A program made the translations under genes and the position numbers. The notes under the pieces are model-generated. The model did not search any database, was not told the origin of the DNA, and saw nothing but the letters and a program-made list of their open reading frames with translations. DNA of 64,000 nt from Cerioporus squamosus. Its lineage: Eukaryota; Basidiomycota; Agaricomycetes; Polyporales; Polyporaceae. Numbering within the stretch: the first letter of the stretch is position 1; each line of letters opens with the position of its first letter. Positions 37,629-47,178 of this stretch are shown here, in pieces. The stretch is from positions 124,001-188,000 of the forward strand of contig JABYQS010000065.1 in NCBI GenBank assembly GCA_022592435.1. Direction: 5' to 3'.

Positions 37629-40600
37629 CTAATCGTAGTCCATCAACTCCATCGAACCGTCTGCAACGGAACCGGCTGCCCCAGCACCTCCATCACGATC
37701 AGGACCCTTGCCGGCATCCTTCCTGCTAGAGCTACCAGCCCCGGGCTTGGACAACGACTTCTTGTCCTTCGTCGACACGCGTTTCACCATGGACGTGCCT
37801 GAGCCAGTCGAGGAGCTCGAAGATCCGGCGGTCACGCCCTCCGAACCCGATGGTCCGGCCCCGGGAGTCTGAGTGAGGACTGGAGGCTCCGTTCGGACGC
37901 GTTTATTCGCGTGGTCGACATCGCCGGCAGCCTGGTTGGGAGCGGGGTCGATGATGAGAGGATCCGCCTCCTCGGCACGGATGCGCTTCTCGCGCCGCTG
38001 CAGGTAAGCATCCCGTCCGCGCTGGTTCCGGTAGAGCTGGTCCCAGATGAGGTCGTCGAGGACAGCTTGGCGGCGTGGATCGAGTCCGGTGGTGACCGAG
38101 CCAAGGGTGCGGGGAGTGGTGGCAGCGTGAGCACGACCAGAGATGGGGGCGAGCTCGTCGATGTTGACGGCATTGCCATGGATGACGACGACGCCGGAGT
38201 TGGGGCTGTACTCAGAGAACTGCACGGCGTTGCCGGCGTCCTGGGCCCAGAGGTCCCGGAAGTGTTCATATCCGCCGGGGACGATGTGGCCTGGGCCGGT
38301 GATGCGATCCTCGCGGAGAGCTCGGTCGAAGAGAGAGTAGAGGCGGAGCTGCTCCGTCGAGTACTGGTGACGAGTGCCAGAGCGCGGATCGCGGAGGATG
38401 ACTTGGTTGTTGCGAAGCCGCTCGAGGAAGGCGTGTTGTGAAAAGACCATGGCGAGGGTGAATACGAAGGCGAGGAAGTAGAAGAGTGGTGAAGGAGAGT
38501 GGTAGCGAGGGAAGGGGAGTCGAAGTGGGCGAAGGATGCGAGAAGAGACAGGACGGGGAGGATCAGAGAGTCGAACAGGAGATGCGACTGATCCCTTGCG
38601 CTTGAACCGTCGCCGACGGCGCGCAGGTCTTTTATACTGGGCCTTTGGGAGCTCCAGTCCGTCCGAAAATTCGACGTTCCCGAGGAAAACCTGGGGGTCG
38701 TCCAGTGGAGGCTCTCCGTCTCCGTCTCGCAGCTCGCTGACATCATTGATTCCAAGGACTTCGAAATATTCCTTCAACGCGCGAACATGAGCAAGATCGA
38801 CATAGGGGACCCAGGAACGGTCTCCCGATTTCCAGACGGCCTCGAACAACGCCGTCGATCCTTGACCGCGATGCGAGTGGATCCTCTCGATCGCCCATTC
38901 CTCGTCACGCTCCTCGAACTCCGCGACTTGGGATTCAAGCCGACCGGGAAATAAGCGGTCGTCGTTCGGCTCGTGGATGCGCAACAAGTGCGCGTGGAAG
39001 ACCGGATGCACGTCGCGAGCCTTGAGGTTCGCAGGCAGATCCAACAGGTAAGACGAGTTCCCGAAGTCCCGGAGGATCTTGTACGGTCCTACGTACTTCG
39101 GTGCAAGCTTACGAGCTACTCCCTTAGGCAGCTTCATGTTCTTCGTGGACACATAGACAAGGTCTCCCTCCGCAAAGGGAGCCGGCCGACGCTTTCCGTT
39201 CGCGTCGCGGGTTTGCTTAACCCGCGCCGCAAGAATGCTATCATGGGCTGAGATGACGGCCTGCTTCACGCGCTGGGCGTAAGTCCGAACCCCGACAAAT
39301 TCATCAGCGGCGGGGTCATTCCAGACCATGGAGCGGGGCATGCGCCCTGTGTTCAGGAAAAAAGGTGCGTAGCCCGTTGTCTCGGAGCGAGCGAGGTTGA
39401 TTGCGAACTCGATCGCGGGCAGCTTACTAACCCAGTCCTTTTGGTTAGGGGCTACACATTGCCGGAGCATTTGAGTGACCGTACGGTTAGCCCGCTCGGT
39501 CGAACCGTCCGACTCCGGATGATATGCGCTCGACATCCGCAGTTCCACGCCCATGAGCTTGTGGAGGTGAGTCCAGAATGAGCTGGTGAACAGAACGTCA
39601 CGATCACTAACAATTGCTCGTGGTAATCCATGGTGCTTATAGATCTCCGAGAATACCATTTCGGCCGTCTCCTTGGCGGTGTAATTGTCGCGACACGGCA
39701 CCAAGTGCACCATGCCTGTCAAGAGGCAAATGATCACCGCGATTGTGTCGAAAGAGCCGTCCCGGTTCCGGGACTCTGGGAGGGGGCCGACGAAGTCGAT
39801 CCCGATGACTTCCCAGGGGGTCTTCGGCACAGTAAGTGGCTTCAGGAGGCCGTACGGCCGTTGGTTATTCGGCTTGCTTCGCTTGCATGTCTGACATGTG
39901 TCGCAGTATTTCCTGACGTCACTCGCCATAGATTTCCACCAAAAGTGATCGCGCAGCAAGCTCAGAGTCTTGAACGACCCAAGATGGGCGAGTAGCGAAT
40001 GAGCGTGCATGATAACGATCTCGCGCACACTCCTATCCTTGTGCAAGACTTCCGGGATGCACAGCAGTTCTCTGCCGTTCTCCTTCAATGAGATAAGTCC
40101 ATCCTTCACCTGAAAGTTTTTGAACTCCTTTGGTTTCTCTAGGATCACCCGGAAGAACTTGTCTTCAGCATACCGACCTTTCAGCTCGCGCAAAAGATCT
40201 ACGCCCTCCGTATTCTCGGACAGATAATTCAAGAGTGACATTTCGCGAACGATCTTCGCCTGCTGCTCAGCCAGGTGAACGTCCCGATCGACTGGGTATG
40301 TACATTCTTGTGGCTGCGGTGTCTGGCCGTGCTGACTATCTGTCAGTGACGTAGGAGCTTCCTCCGGGGACGTGGCAATCCGATGTCCGTCCCCGATGTC
40401 CGGTGCATCTTCTACCGTTGGCTGTGGAGGCCTCGTACCCCCGCCCTCCTGTCGTTCAGCACGCGGCCCGTGAAGGACGACACGTTTGATCCGCTTGGAG
40501 AATTCCTTCGCTGTCTCTGGTCGTCCAGTCTCTGCGCCGGGCAGCGGAGCACGAGGGGCACGCGCCCTCCGCGTCACCGATGGAGTCGCACCACTGTCAG

Positions 40601-43600
40601 GGGCTACCGGATCGGGAGCAGAGGCGGGTGGAGTCGGAGCGGCCGCGACCTCGACAGGCTTCGGTGGTGGCGGTGGAACATCAGTCCGCGCAGCTCGGGC
40701 CTGGGCACGAGTCTGTCGGGTCGTCGGGAGAGGAGCGATCGCAGCTGCCTCGATAGCGGTGAAGACCGGGAAGGAGATCGAGAGGGACTGCAGAGCCGCA
40801 GGAAATCGGTCCTCGTCATCATGTGCGACGTACTCGGAAGGGGCACGCACGGTACCAGGTGCGTCATGATTGTACAAGCGTGACAGCGCATCCGCTAACA
40901 CATTATCCACTCCAGGGACATGTTCAACTTCGAAGTTGAACTCCGAGATCTTCTCAAGCCACCGAGCCTGGCGGCCGGAGAGGTTACGTTGGTTCATCAA
41001 GTGGATGAGACCCTTATGGTCAGTGATCCACGTGAACCGACAGCCCTGCAGGATGTCCCGGTGCCGAAGCATCGCTTCGACACCCGCTAACATCTCAATC
41101 TCATGCACAGGATAATTTGCCTGCGCTGAGGAGAGCTTCGCAGAGAAGAAGGCTGCGACGCGGGCATCACGCCAGTGGTTGCCCTGCGACACAACACCGG
41201 AGACTCCTGCCATGGAGCCGTCCGTAACCAGCCAGATCCGGGGCGCCGTCGGAGAATAGTCCAACGGCTTGCGATGGTGAGTACGGTACGCGTGCACAAG
41301 CCGTTTGATCTCTTCAAACGCGCGTTGCTCGGTCGGGCCCCACCGGAAACTAACCTCGTTACCCGTCAGGCCAGAAAGTACTCCCATCGGGATGCGCACA
41401 CGAGCAATATCATCTGCGAGGAATCCTACTGAGCCAAGAAACCCACGTAGCAGTTCCCGTGTCGTCGGTACCTTCCAGTTCAATACAGAATCGACCTTGT
41501 CAGGGTCCATGGAGATCCCGTCGTTGTCCACGATGTGTCCGAGGATCTTGAGCCGATCGCACAGGATGTGCAACTTGGTGGCACTCAGGTAGAGCTTCTC
41601 TTTCTTCAGGATGTCAATGACGATCTTGCAGTGCCTGATGTGCTCCTCCAAGGTGTCCGATGCGATGGGAAGGTCGTCCAGATACGGGAAGACAAACACG
41701 CCAACGTAGGGCGCGAAGATATGATTCATGAGGCTCTGGTAAGTAGCTACTGCATTACAATCGCCTTGCTGTAGGACCAGGCTGACCATTGTGCCGTCCG
41801 GGGTCGTCATTGCAGTGCGATCTACATGCTCCGGGGTAATCCGTATCTGCTCATACGCGTCCTTCCCATCTATGAGGGAACGATATGGCTTACGCGCGAT
41901 ATTCCGCAGTATCCCCTCCATATCTGGGAGAGGCGAGGCCATTTTCACGGTGTTGGCATTCCGCTCGCGCAAGTCACACACGACGCGAAGTTTCGGCGGT
42001 ACTCCATCGCGTCCGGTGCCAGGCTTTGTCAGAAGAAGCATCGGGGACGCGTTCTGGACAGGGGCCTTCCGCCAGCGGCCGGAACGCTCGTAAGCGTCGC
42101 GTTTCTCGATCCACAGCGGCCGCAAGGCGTCGGGACAGCGAGAGGGACGCCAAGAGTAAACCTTGGAAGGGTCCTTCAGTGGGATGGTGTGGTTAATCGC
42201 CCGGAGGGGCGGTAGCGGTGCGTCACTAGTGTCCTTGCAGATGGGTGCCGCATACTCGCGAATGATGCGCCGCGCCTTGTCCAGGTGGCTCTCGAAGACG
42301 TCGGCAGCACGGGATTCAACAACGCGCTTGCGCGCACCATCAATCCTTGTGACCACGGAGCTACCCACAGCAACGGACGACGGGTTGAAGCCAAGCGTGA
42401 GCTTGTGCTGAGACAGGAACGGAGTCCCGAGGATAAGGTCGTAGTTCAGTAAGTTCATCACATCAAAGTATCGCTCTTCCTTGATGTTCTGATACTGGAG
42501 CTGCACCTTACAGCCTGTGTACAGCTTCGTGCGCGAACCCTGGGCGGCCAACTGCACAGTGAGAGGCTTCTCGAGCTCATGTGGCTTGATCTTCAGCTGA
42601 TCAATGAGCTTCGGCGATATGAAGTCACTCAGGGACCCGGAGTCTAGTAGCGCGTGCGCTGGGTGGCCATTCACCAAGACTTCGACCACAATCGGGCTCG
42701 GGATCACACGACGGAAGTCGCGCGTGCTCCCGGCATTGCGCTGAACATTGTCAGTCTGTGGTACGTCCACAATCCGAGCGCCGTTGCACTCAATCACAAC
42801 CTCAGGCACACTTGTGGATGGCGACACCTCCGGGACGGAGCTGAACAAGACAACGAGCTCACCATCGAGATCGTCAATGCTGAACAGTCCGTCAGAGACA
42901 AGCCTGTGAACTTGTACAGCATACCATCCGAGAGGGTCAAATCGTGCGTTGTGGAGCATGTGCTCGTCGAGTTCAGTACTGACAGCGAGGTAATTGTCTT
43001 CTATCAACAGCCTACTGCCGTATCGGAAGACAGAGAACCGAGCCAGACCGAGCTCGCGAGGCTCTTGACAGTGCCGCGGCCAGTGTTCGTACTTGTTCAG
43101 TGTCTCACATAGCCAATCCGCACTGACATTGCCCATAGGTTCGGAACCGTTATCTCCGATTGCAGACAGATCTGCGTCATACAGGTCTGCCAGGGCTTGG
43201 CGGAACCAGCCTACCACGTCGAAGTCTGGCTGCTCGAGCCAATGGTTCTCGAGGGAGATGATACCATCTTCGGTAGGTAGGATGTCTGCGTGACTGACTA
43301 TGTCCTTATACCAAATGCTCACGGATGATATCCCAGCTACCACCGTGATGCGGCCGTCATGCGGGCCCTCGTTGGGCATGTACGGCCGGTACTTGTTCAG
43401 CAGATCCATCGCGCGATTGGCATGGATATCAGGGACAAATGATCGGCGACCAACGTCCCGTGGGAGTCGCGGTAGACACAGACGAGGTGCGTGGTCCATG
43501 TCTCCTGTGTGTGTAGGTAGCTGAGCCAGTGTAGTCCAGGTTCGGGTCTGGATCTCCCAGGCAGTACTCCCCGCACTACAGATGCTGTTCATCCACTCTG

Positions 43601-43646
43601 TGATGGAATCGGATCTGGAGTCGGAATCCGAGTACCCGCCCATCAT
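37629..43646 (-). CDS. pol: Gypsy pol polyprotein with chromodomain and C-terminal extension
   Basis: One open frame of 2005 residues. About 330 residues precede the aspartic protease motif (ALLDSGSLSDFIS, about 332). Reverse transcriptase has LIDGKDAYEQI and the catalytic YLDDLPIAS (about 655). RNase H has VTDGSMAGVSG (about 807), and LADALSRL closes it. Integrase has an HHCC zinc finger (about 1218-1256, CDTCQTCKRSK) and the DDE core: GIDFVGPLPE, VSDRDVLFTS, SAYHPESDGSTERANR. A chromodomain-like segment (about 1585-1635, EWAIERIHSHRG, WVPYVDLAHVRAL) could guide integration to marked chromatin. About 350 more residues follow, including a basic patch, a hydrophobic stretch (FYFLAFVFTLAMVF) and a Ser/Gly/Lys-rich tail. 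The first ATG lies 17 bases after the gag stop, in the -1 frame relative to gag, and the pol frame is open about 70 bases farther upstream. Confidence 0.93.
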   Translation of the reverse strand: MMGGYSDSDSRSDSITEWMNSICSAGSTAWEIQTRTWTTLAQLPTHTGDMDHAPRLCLPRLPRDVGRRSFVPDIHANRAMDLLNKYRPYMPNEGPHDGRITVVAGISSVSIWYKDIVSHADILPTEDGIISLENHWLEQPDFDVVGWFRQALADLYDADLSAIGDNGSEPMGNVSADWLCETLNKYEHWPRHCQEPRELGLARFSVFRYGSRLLIEDNYLAVSTELDEHMLHNARFDPLGWYAVQVHRLVSDGLFSIDDLDGELVVLFSSVPEVSPSTSVPEVVIECNGARIVDVPQTDNVQRNAGSTRDFRRVIPSPIVVEVLVNGHPAHALLDSGSLSDFISPKLIDQLKIKPHELEKPLTVQLAAQGSRTKLYTGCKVQLQYQNIKEERYFDVMNLLNYDLILGTPFLSQHKLTLGFNPSSVAVGSSVVTRIDGARKRVVESRAADVFESHLDKARRIIREYAAPICKDTSDAPLPPLRAINHTIPLKDPSKVYSWRPSRCPDALRPLWIEKRDAYERSGRWRKAPVQNASPMLLLTKPGTGRDGVPPKLRVVCDLRERNANTVKMASPLPDMEGILRNIARKPYRSLIDGKDAYEQIRITPEHVDRTAMTTPDGTMVSLVLQQGDCNAVATYQSLMNHIFAPYVGVFVFPYLDDLPIASDTLEEHIRHCKIVIDILKKEKLYLSATKLHILCDRLKILGHIVDNDGISMDPDKVDSVLNWKVPTTRELLRGFLGSVGFLADDIARVRIPMGVLSGLTGNEVSFRWGPTEQRAFEEIKRLVHAYRTHHRKPLDYSPTAPRIWLVTDGSMAGVSGVVSQGNHWRDARVAAFFSAKLSSAQANYPVHEIEMLAGVEAMLRHRDILQGCRFTWITDHKGLIHLMNQRNLSGRQARWLEKISEFNFEVEHVPGVDNVLADALSRLYNHDAPGTVRAPSEYVAHDDEDRFPAALQSLSISFPVFTAIEAAAIAPLPTTRQTRAQARAARTDVPPPPPKPVEVAAAPTPPASAPDPVAPDSGATPSVTRRARAPRAPLPGAETGRPETAKEFSKRIKRVVLHGPRAERQEGGGTRPPQPTVEDAPDIGDGHRIATSPEEAPTSLTDSQHGQTPQPQECTYPVDRDVHLAEQQAKIVREMSLLNYLSENTEGVDLLRELKGRYAEDKFFRVILEKPKEFKNFQVKDGLISLKENGRELLCIPEVLHKDRSVREIVIMHAHSLLAHLGSFKTLSLLRDHFWWKSMASDVRKYCDTCQTCKRSKPNNQRPYGLLKPLTVPKTPWEVIGIDFVGPLPESRNRDGSFDTIAVIICLLTGMVHLVPCRDNYTAKETAEMVFSEIYKHHGLPRAIVSDRDVLFTSSFWTHLHKLMGVELRMSSAYHPESDGSTERANRTVTQMLRQCVAPNQKDWVSKLPAIEFAINLARSETTGYAPFFLNTGRMPRSMVWNDPAADEFVGVRTYAQRVKQAVISAHDSILAARVKQTRDANGKRRPAPFAEGDLVYVSTKNMKLPKGVARKLAPKYVGPYKILRDFGNSSYLLDLPANLKARDVHPVFHAHLLRIHEPNDDRLFPGRLESQVAEFEERDEEWAIERIHSHRGQGSTALFEAVWKSGDRSWVPYVDLAHVRALKEYFEVLGINDVSELRDGDGEPPLDDPQVFLGNVEFSDGLELPKAQYKRPARRRRRFKRKGSVASPVRLSDPPRPVSSRILRPLRLPFPRYHSPSPLFYFLAFVFTLAMVFSQHAFLERLRNNQVILRDPRSGTRHQYSTEQLRLYSLFDRALREDRITGPGHIVPGGYEHFRDLWAQDAGNAVQFSEYSPNSGVVVIHGNAVNIDELAPISGRAHAATTPRTLGSVTTGLDPRRQAVLDDLIWDQLYRNQRGRDAYLQRREKRIRAEEADPLIIDPAPNQAAGDVDHANKRVRTEPPVLTQTPGAGPSGSEGVTAGSSSSSTGSGTSMVKRVSTKDKKSLSKPGAGSSSRKDAGKGPDRDGGAGAAGSVADGSMELMDYD

Positions 43647-43663
43647 GTCGCGGCCGTAGAAGG

Positions 43664-45568
43664 CTATGTAGGCATCAATCTCTGCCTTTGTGTTGGTATA
43701 CGGTGTCCCTGGGGAGACAATCCCCCAATCGAGTCAGACTCCGAGCAGGACCCTTCTTCTGACGGCTGAGGTACATACACAGGTCGTACTCGAATAGATT
43801 CCGAATCCGAAGGTGCATATCCCGGACGTACTCTGATGGAACCTGAATCTGACTGATATCCCGCAGCTCGATATTCGACCTCAGGCTCCGAGTCCGATAC
43901 AGACTGCAGGGAGGGGAGCGAGTCAGTATGGGACTCGCTATCCCATAGGTCAGTCGACTGGTCGTCCACCACTTCGGGACAATAGCTAACCTCTGAGCAT
44001 GTTGAAGCCGGCGGTGTGCGGAGCCCAGGCATGGACGACGTCTCGGCATGGTCACCTGTATCATAGATTGGCGGTTCATCCTCACAGTGCAGGTCCTCGT
44101 CGAACACGATACCGGCATAGTTGAACTCGATTTCTTCGATCCGGGCTGACGACTCCGCCTGGGCACGCAAGGTTTCGGTATCACCAAAGTCAATATCAAT
44201 GTTGAACGACGCCAAACCAGGCGGTTTCCCAGGTGCGCTCGACTTGACCTTTGACAGCTTCGGGCAGTTCCGACTAACGTGCCCGGTTTCTCGGCACACG
44301 AAACACTTGCCCGCTGCACGCAGCTCATCCCGCTCCTTCTCTGAGAGCTTGGGAGTGTTTGGTGCGCGATCACGCTGTCCGTTCTGGGTGTAGTTCCCTG
44401 CGCGATGGCTAGTGTTGAATTGGGGCCGACTGGCACCGTGGTCGCGGTTCTGACCGCGATCCCTATCTCGGTGAGAGTTCGGATCGTTCTTGCCCCCGCG
44501 CTGATCCTGGTGGCTTCTAGATCCGTGCAGCTTCTGCTTAGAATTGCTAGAGTTTTGCCGCTGCGCACGACCCAAAGATGAGTCTCGAGCTCCCGAGTTG
44601 ACGCTGGAGTAGACGGCCAGAGCCTGCTCCGCAACCTCCGCCTCCTTCTGCACTTCTATCCAGCTAGAAAGCGAGGGGTTAAGGTGCGCCCTCCAGAGCT
44701 CAGCTTGAATTGCCGGCCTAAGGCCATACCATAGCTTCTCCACGCGGGTTTCCTCGGGCATGGCACCGACCATCAAGAACAGTCTGGTAAGCTCGTGTAT
44801 ATAATCTTTCACAGATCGCTCGCCCTGACGTGCCTTTCGCAGCTGCTTCTTGGTCTGCTGACGGAAATCTGCAGGGAAGCAATAGTTGAATAATTCTACG
44901 AATACATCGCGAAGCGACCACGCGCGTGGGGAGAGGGCTACCGAGTTTGCATAGAACTTGTATGCATTCCCGGTGAGAAAGTGCGCGACAGTCGCAGCCT
45001 GCCGCGAAGACTCGAGCTGATACCCATCTACATAGTCGGTCATTTCCTGTACGAACTTGTGGAAGATCTGCGCATCCGGCGATCCATCGTAAGGCGTTGG
45101 CTCGCGCGGCTTCAAGACCGGCACGCGCGCGCTACGCAGCTTCTCCAACATGGCACGTTCCTTCTTCTTGGCCTTTTGTTTGGCCTTCTTACGCTTCTTG
45201 CGCTCACGCTTCTTGGCTTTCAGATCGGCCGCTGACATCCCCGGATCTTCGTCACTGTCCGAAGAGGACGAAGACGAAGACGAGGAGGAGCTGGACGAGT
45301 CTGAAGACCCCGGGTATCCCGTCGCGCCTGGGCGTTCGGACAGGTCCCGGAAAGCTTGACCGAGGAAACTGGTGGGTGCCACTTGGTTCACCGGCCTCAG
45401 CGCATCGACGGGGTTGACGCCATCCTTATCAGCAGTGTTCCCGTCGCGCGCGCGATGCATAGTCGCATCAACGAGGTCCTCGGCGACACCGCGCGGCCCT
45501 CTACCAGGATTACCCGTGGTGGTCAAGGGTTTGCTGGAAGCAGAGCTGGCTTTCTCAGCCAACAACAC
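43664..45568 (-). CDS. gag: Gypsy gag (capsid/nucleocapsid) frame
   Basis: Open frame of about 634 codons with no ATG at its beginning; the first candidate codon at 45568 is GTG and the frame is open back to about 45600. It contains a Ser/Asp-rich segment, a basic Lys/Arg stretch, and then the retrotransposon gag domain: VAHFLTGNAYKFYANSV, VFVELFNYCFPADF, LRKARQGERSVKDYIHELTR and LWYGLRPAIQAELW. The nucleocapsid zinc knuckle is CFVCRETGHVSRNC. An acidic Ser/Tyr-rich tail follows. Capsid proteins of this type package the element RNA. The missing ATG, overlap with ORF1 and -1 frame relation suggest it is made by -1 frameshifting from ORF1; splicing is an alternative. Confidence 0.88.
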   Translation of the reverse strand: MLLAEKASSASSKPLTTTGNPGRGPRGVAEDLVDATMHRARDGNTADKDGVNPVDALRPVNQVAPTSFLGQAFRDLSERPGATGYPGSSDSSSSSSSSSSSSSDSDEDPGMSAADLKAKKRERKKRKKAKQKAKKKERAMLEKLRSARVPVLKPREPTPYDGSPDAQIFHKFVQEMTDYVDGYQLESSRQAATVAHFLTGNAYKFYANSVALSPRAWSLRDVFVELFNYCFPADFRQQTKKQLRKARQGERSVKDYIHELTRLFLMVGAMPEETRVEKLWYGLRPAIQAELWRAHLNPSLSSWIEVQKEAEVAEQALAVYSSVNSGARDSSLGRAQRQNSSNSKQKLHGSRSHQDQRGGKNDPNSHRDRDRGQNRDHGASRPQFNTSHRAGNYTQNGQRDRAPNTPKLSEKERDELRAAGKCFVCRETGHVSRNCPKLSKVKSSAPGKPPGLASFNIDIDFGDTETLRAQAESSARIEEIEFNYAGIVFDEDLHCEDEPPIYDTGDHAETSSMPGLRTPPASTCSEVSYCPEVVDDQSTDLWDSESHTDSLPSLQSVSDSEPEVEYRAAGYQSDSGSIRVRPGYAPSDSESIRVRPVYVPQPSEEGSCSESDSIGGLSPQGHRIPTQRQRLMPT

Positions 45569-46695
45569 CGTCGCATCCGGTCCGCGGTGCTGGAGTCCGA
45601 ATCGCTATCAGAACCTGAGCTCGAGCTCGAGGAGGGAAGAGGATGGGCCGGCGGAGCTCTGCCGACATGCATAGTCTGATGGACCGATTCGGTTTCCGAA
45701 GGGACGGTACTGGGTGCCGTGGACGTGTAGACAGAATGGACCTTGAGTTGTTCCATCTCCTGTAGTACTGTCCGCAGTTGTTCTTCCAGGATCTGTATGC
45801 GCGCCGCATCTGCAGCTGCCGCATTCCCTTGCACAGCCGGTTCGGAGTGGCCGGACTCGGACGCGACACTATCAGTGTCCGCCTTGTCCCTGCCGCTTTC
45901 CGGGTTGGCTGCCTCGCTGTCCGAGTCAGGAATGACGGCGGTCGATTCGCGCGCCCTCCAGCTATCATTGGGAGGTACAGAAACGGAGAAGGGCTCGCGT
46001 AGAGCCGCGTACTTCTCGAGCTCAATACGCTGAGCTTCGGGGTCGAGTTCCTGAGGATCTAACCCCACTGATCCCCAGTTCTGAGGGTCAATAGCCTTCC
46101 CCTTGCGGAAGGTTCTAAGATTTGACGTCCCTTCTCCTTGGGACTGGTAACCCGCATCACTCACAGAGCGGGTGTTCTTGTTCGACTTGCAGGATGAGGC
46201 CGGCGTTCTAGTCATATGAGGCGGCGCGTCGCGCACGGCCTCTGCGCTGCGTCCGCGACGCCTGCTGCGCACTTCAGTCCACTGACCGTCCGAAGATCCG
46301 GTCCTGGTGGGAGTCAAACGGCCATCCGACGTCTCGGAGGCGGTCACACACGAGGGGAATGTGTCTTGTGCAAAAGCAAATGTATTCGTGGGGGTAGGGG
46401 CTACAGTGGTAGACAACCGGTCGCCTTTCAACGCCGGTGTGCTCTCCTCACGGACCTCTGGTCCAGCCGAGGGGGGCCTCGAGGCAGCCGCCTGACTGTT
46501 CGTCAGACGAGGACTGGCCTCGGTATTTTGTTCGACACCGTCGCCGTTGACGGTGCCATCGCTCGAGAGCGAAGATAGAGAGCTGCCGAAAGAGTCAGTA
46601 CCAGCAGACGGGGTTGAGAACTCACCGGGCAGGCCTCTCTGCGGGGTAGACTCCGTGACGGGGGAGTCGAGCTTCGTCGAGCGACGAGTTCGCAT
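45523..46695 (-). CDS. Retroelement ORF1, N-terminal gag-like protein
   Basis: Open frame of 390 codons starting MRTRRSTKLDSPV, the first frame of the element after its leader. The product is Ser/Thr/Pro-rich and hydrophilic, with a basic patch, the segment AIDPQNWGSVGLDPQELD, and a coiled-coil-like heptad stretch (RIQILEEQLRTVLQEMEQL). A Ser/Asp run precedes the TGA at 45523-45525. It overlaps gag by about 75 bases. I do not recognise a family. Position, a coiled coil and the frameshift site at its end suggest it is the N-terminal part of a Gag fusion. Confidence 0.75.
   Translation of the reverse strand: MRTRRSTKLDSPVTESTPQRGLPGEFSTPSAGTDSFGSSLSSLSSDGTVNGDGVEQNTEASPRLTNSQAAASRPPSAGPEVREESTPALKGDRLSTTVAPTPTNTFAFAQDTFPSCVTASETSDGRLTPTRTGSSDGQWTEVRSRRRGRSAEAVRDAPPHMTRTPASSCKSNKNTRSVSDAGYQSQGEGTSNLRTFRKGKAIDPQNWGSVGLDPQELDPEAQRIELEKYAALREPFSVSVPPNDSWRARESTAVIPDSDSEAANPESGRDKADTDSVASESGHSEPAVQGNAAAADAARIQILEEQLRTVLQEMEQLKVHSVYTSTAPSTVPSETESVHQTMHVGRAPPAHPLPSSSSSSGSDSDSDSSTADRMRRCCWLRKPALLPANP
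45526..45532 (-). promoter_or_regulatory. Candidate -1 ribosomal frameshift heptamer
   Basis: The element strand reads A AAC CCT followed directly by the ORF1 stop TGA. The seven bases fit the X XXY YYZ form in the ORF1 frame. Slipping back one base reads AAA CCC TTG, which is exactly the gag frame. Y = C is not the usual A or U, so activity is uncertain. Confidence 0.5.
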
Positions 46696-46825
46696 TTTTG
46701 TCTTTTGTGGTTGTGGAAGAGAGAGAAGGTTGTTTTTGATGGCTGTCGCTCGTCGGTTGTCGCAGGTTGATCAGACCCAGACAACTAGGCAGGCTAAGCC
46801 GTGATAGAGTAAGCTGAGAGAGTTC

Positions 46826-46840
46826 GAGAGAGAGAGAGAG
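46826..46840. repeat. AG-rich simple repeat in the retroelement leader
   Basis: A (GA)n tract, with further GAGAGAG runs to about 46865, lies between the 5' LTR and ORF1. It may be plain low complexity. Confidence 0.6.
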
Positions 46841-46889
46841 TCAAGCAGATAGAGAGAGTCGAGAGTCGATAGACCAGGTGTCAAAAAGA

Positions 46890-47173
46890 TGTGACGGCGG
46901 CAACTTCAGGGGAGGTCGGAGCCGGCACAAGAACGCTCTTGAGCGCGAAGGACAGTTGTACGGTCTGTCGATTGCTGCTAAGAACGCTGGGGGTGTACGT
47001 ACAGAACACAGTCCTTAAGTACTTTTGGGACGAGGTCGGAGGAGACGAACGTCCGAGGCAAAAAGTGAGAACTATCGTAAGCGGGAAACAAGAAAGGCAA
47101 GAGGAGAGGAAAGATGACAAAGAAACAAGCACGTGAGTAAGCCAGACTACGTGAGACGCTCAACACCGTTACA
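46890..47173 (-). repeat. 5' LTR of the gypsy element
   Basis: 284 bases from TGTGACGG to CCGTTACA on the plus strand, hence TG...CA in element orientation. It should hold the promoter and polyadenylation signal. It is identical by eye to the 33381 copy. Confidence 0.93.
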
Positions 47174-47178
47174 CCTCC
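47174..47178. repeat. Target site duplication of the gypsy element, right copy
   Basis: CCTCC, matching 33376-33380; host coding sequence resumes at 47179 with ATCAGC. Confidence 0.85.

Larger units (their letters stand above)
33381..47173 (-). mobile_element. Ty3/gypsy LTR retrotransposon carrying a nested pogo transposon
   Basis: Complete element on the minus strand, 13,793 bases as found and 9,893 bases without the nested transposon. It has 284-bp LTRs of the TG...CA type, identical by eye apart from the nested insertion, and a CCTCC target duplication. From its own 5' end (right) it holds a leader, ORF1, gag, pol, a purine tract and the 3' LTR. Domain order protease, reverse transcriptase, RNase H, integrase, chromodomain is that of gypsy chromoviruses. 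All three frames are open, which with identical LTRs implies very recent insertion. It lies in an exon of a CoA-binding protein gene. A primer-binding site match to a particular tRNA could not be identified just inside the 5' LTR. Confidence 0.93.
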
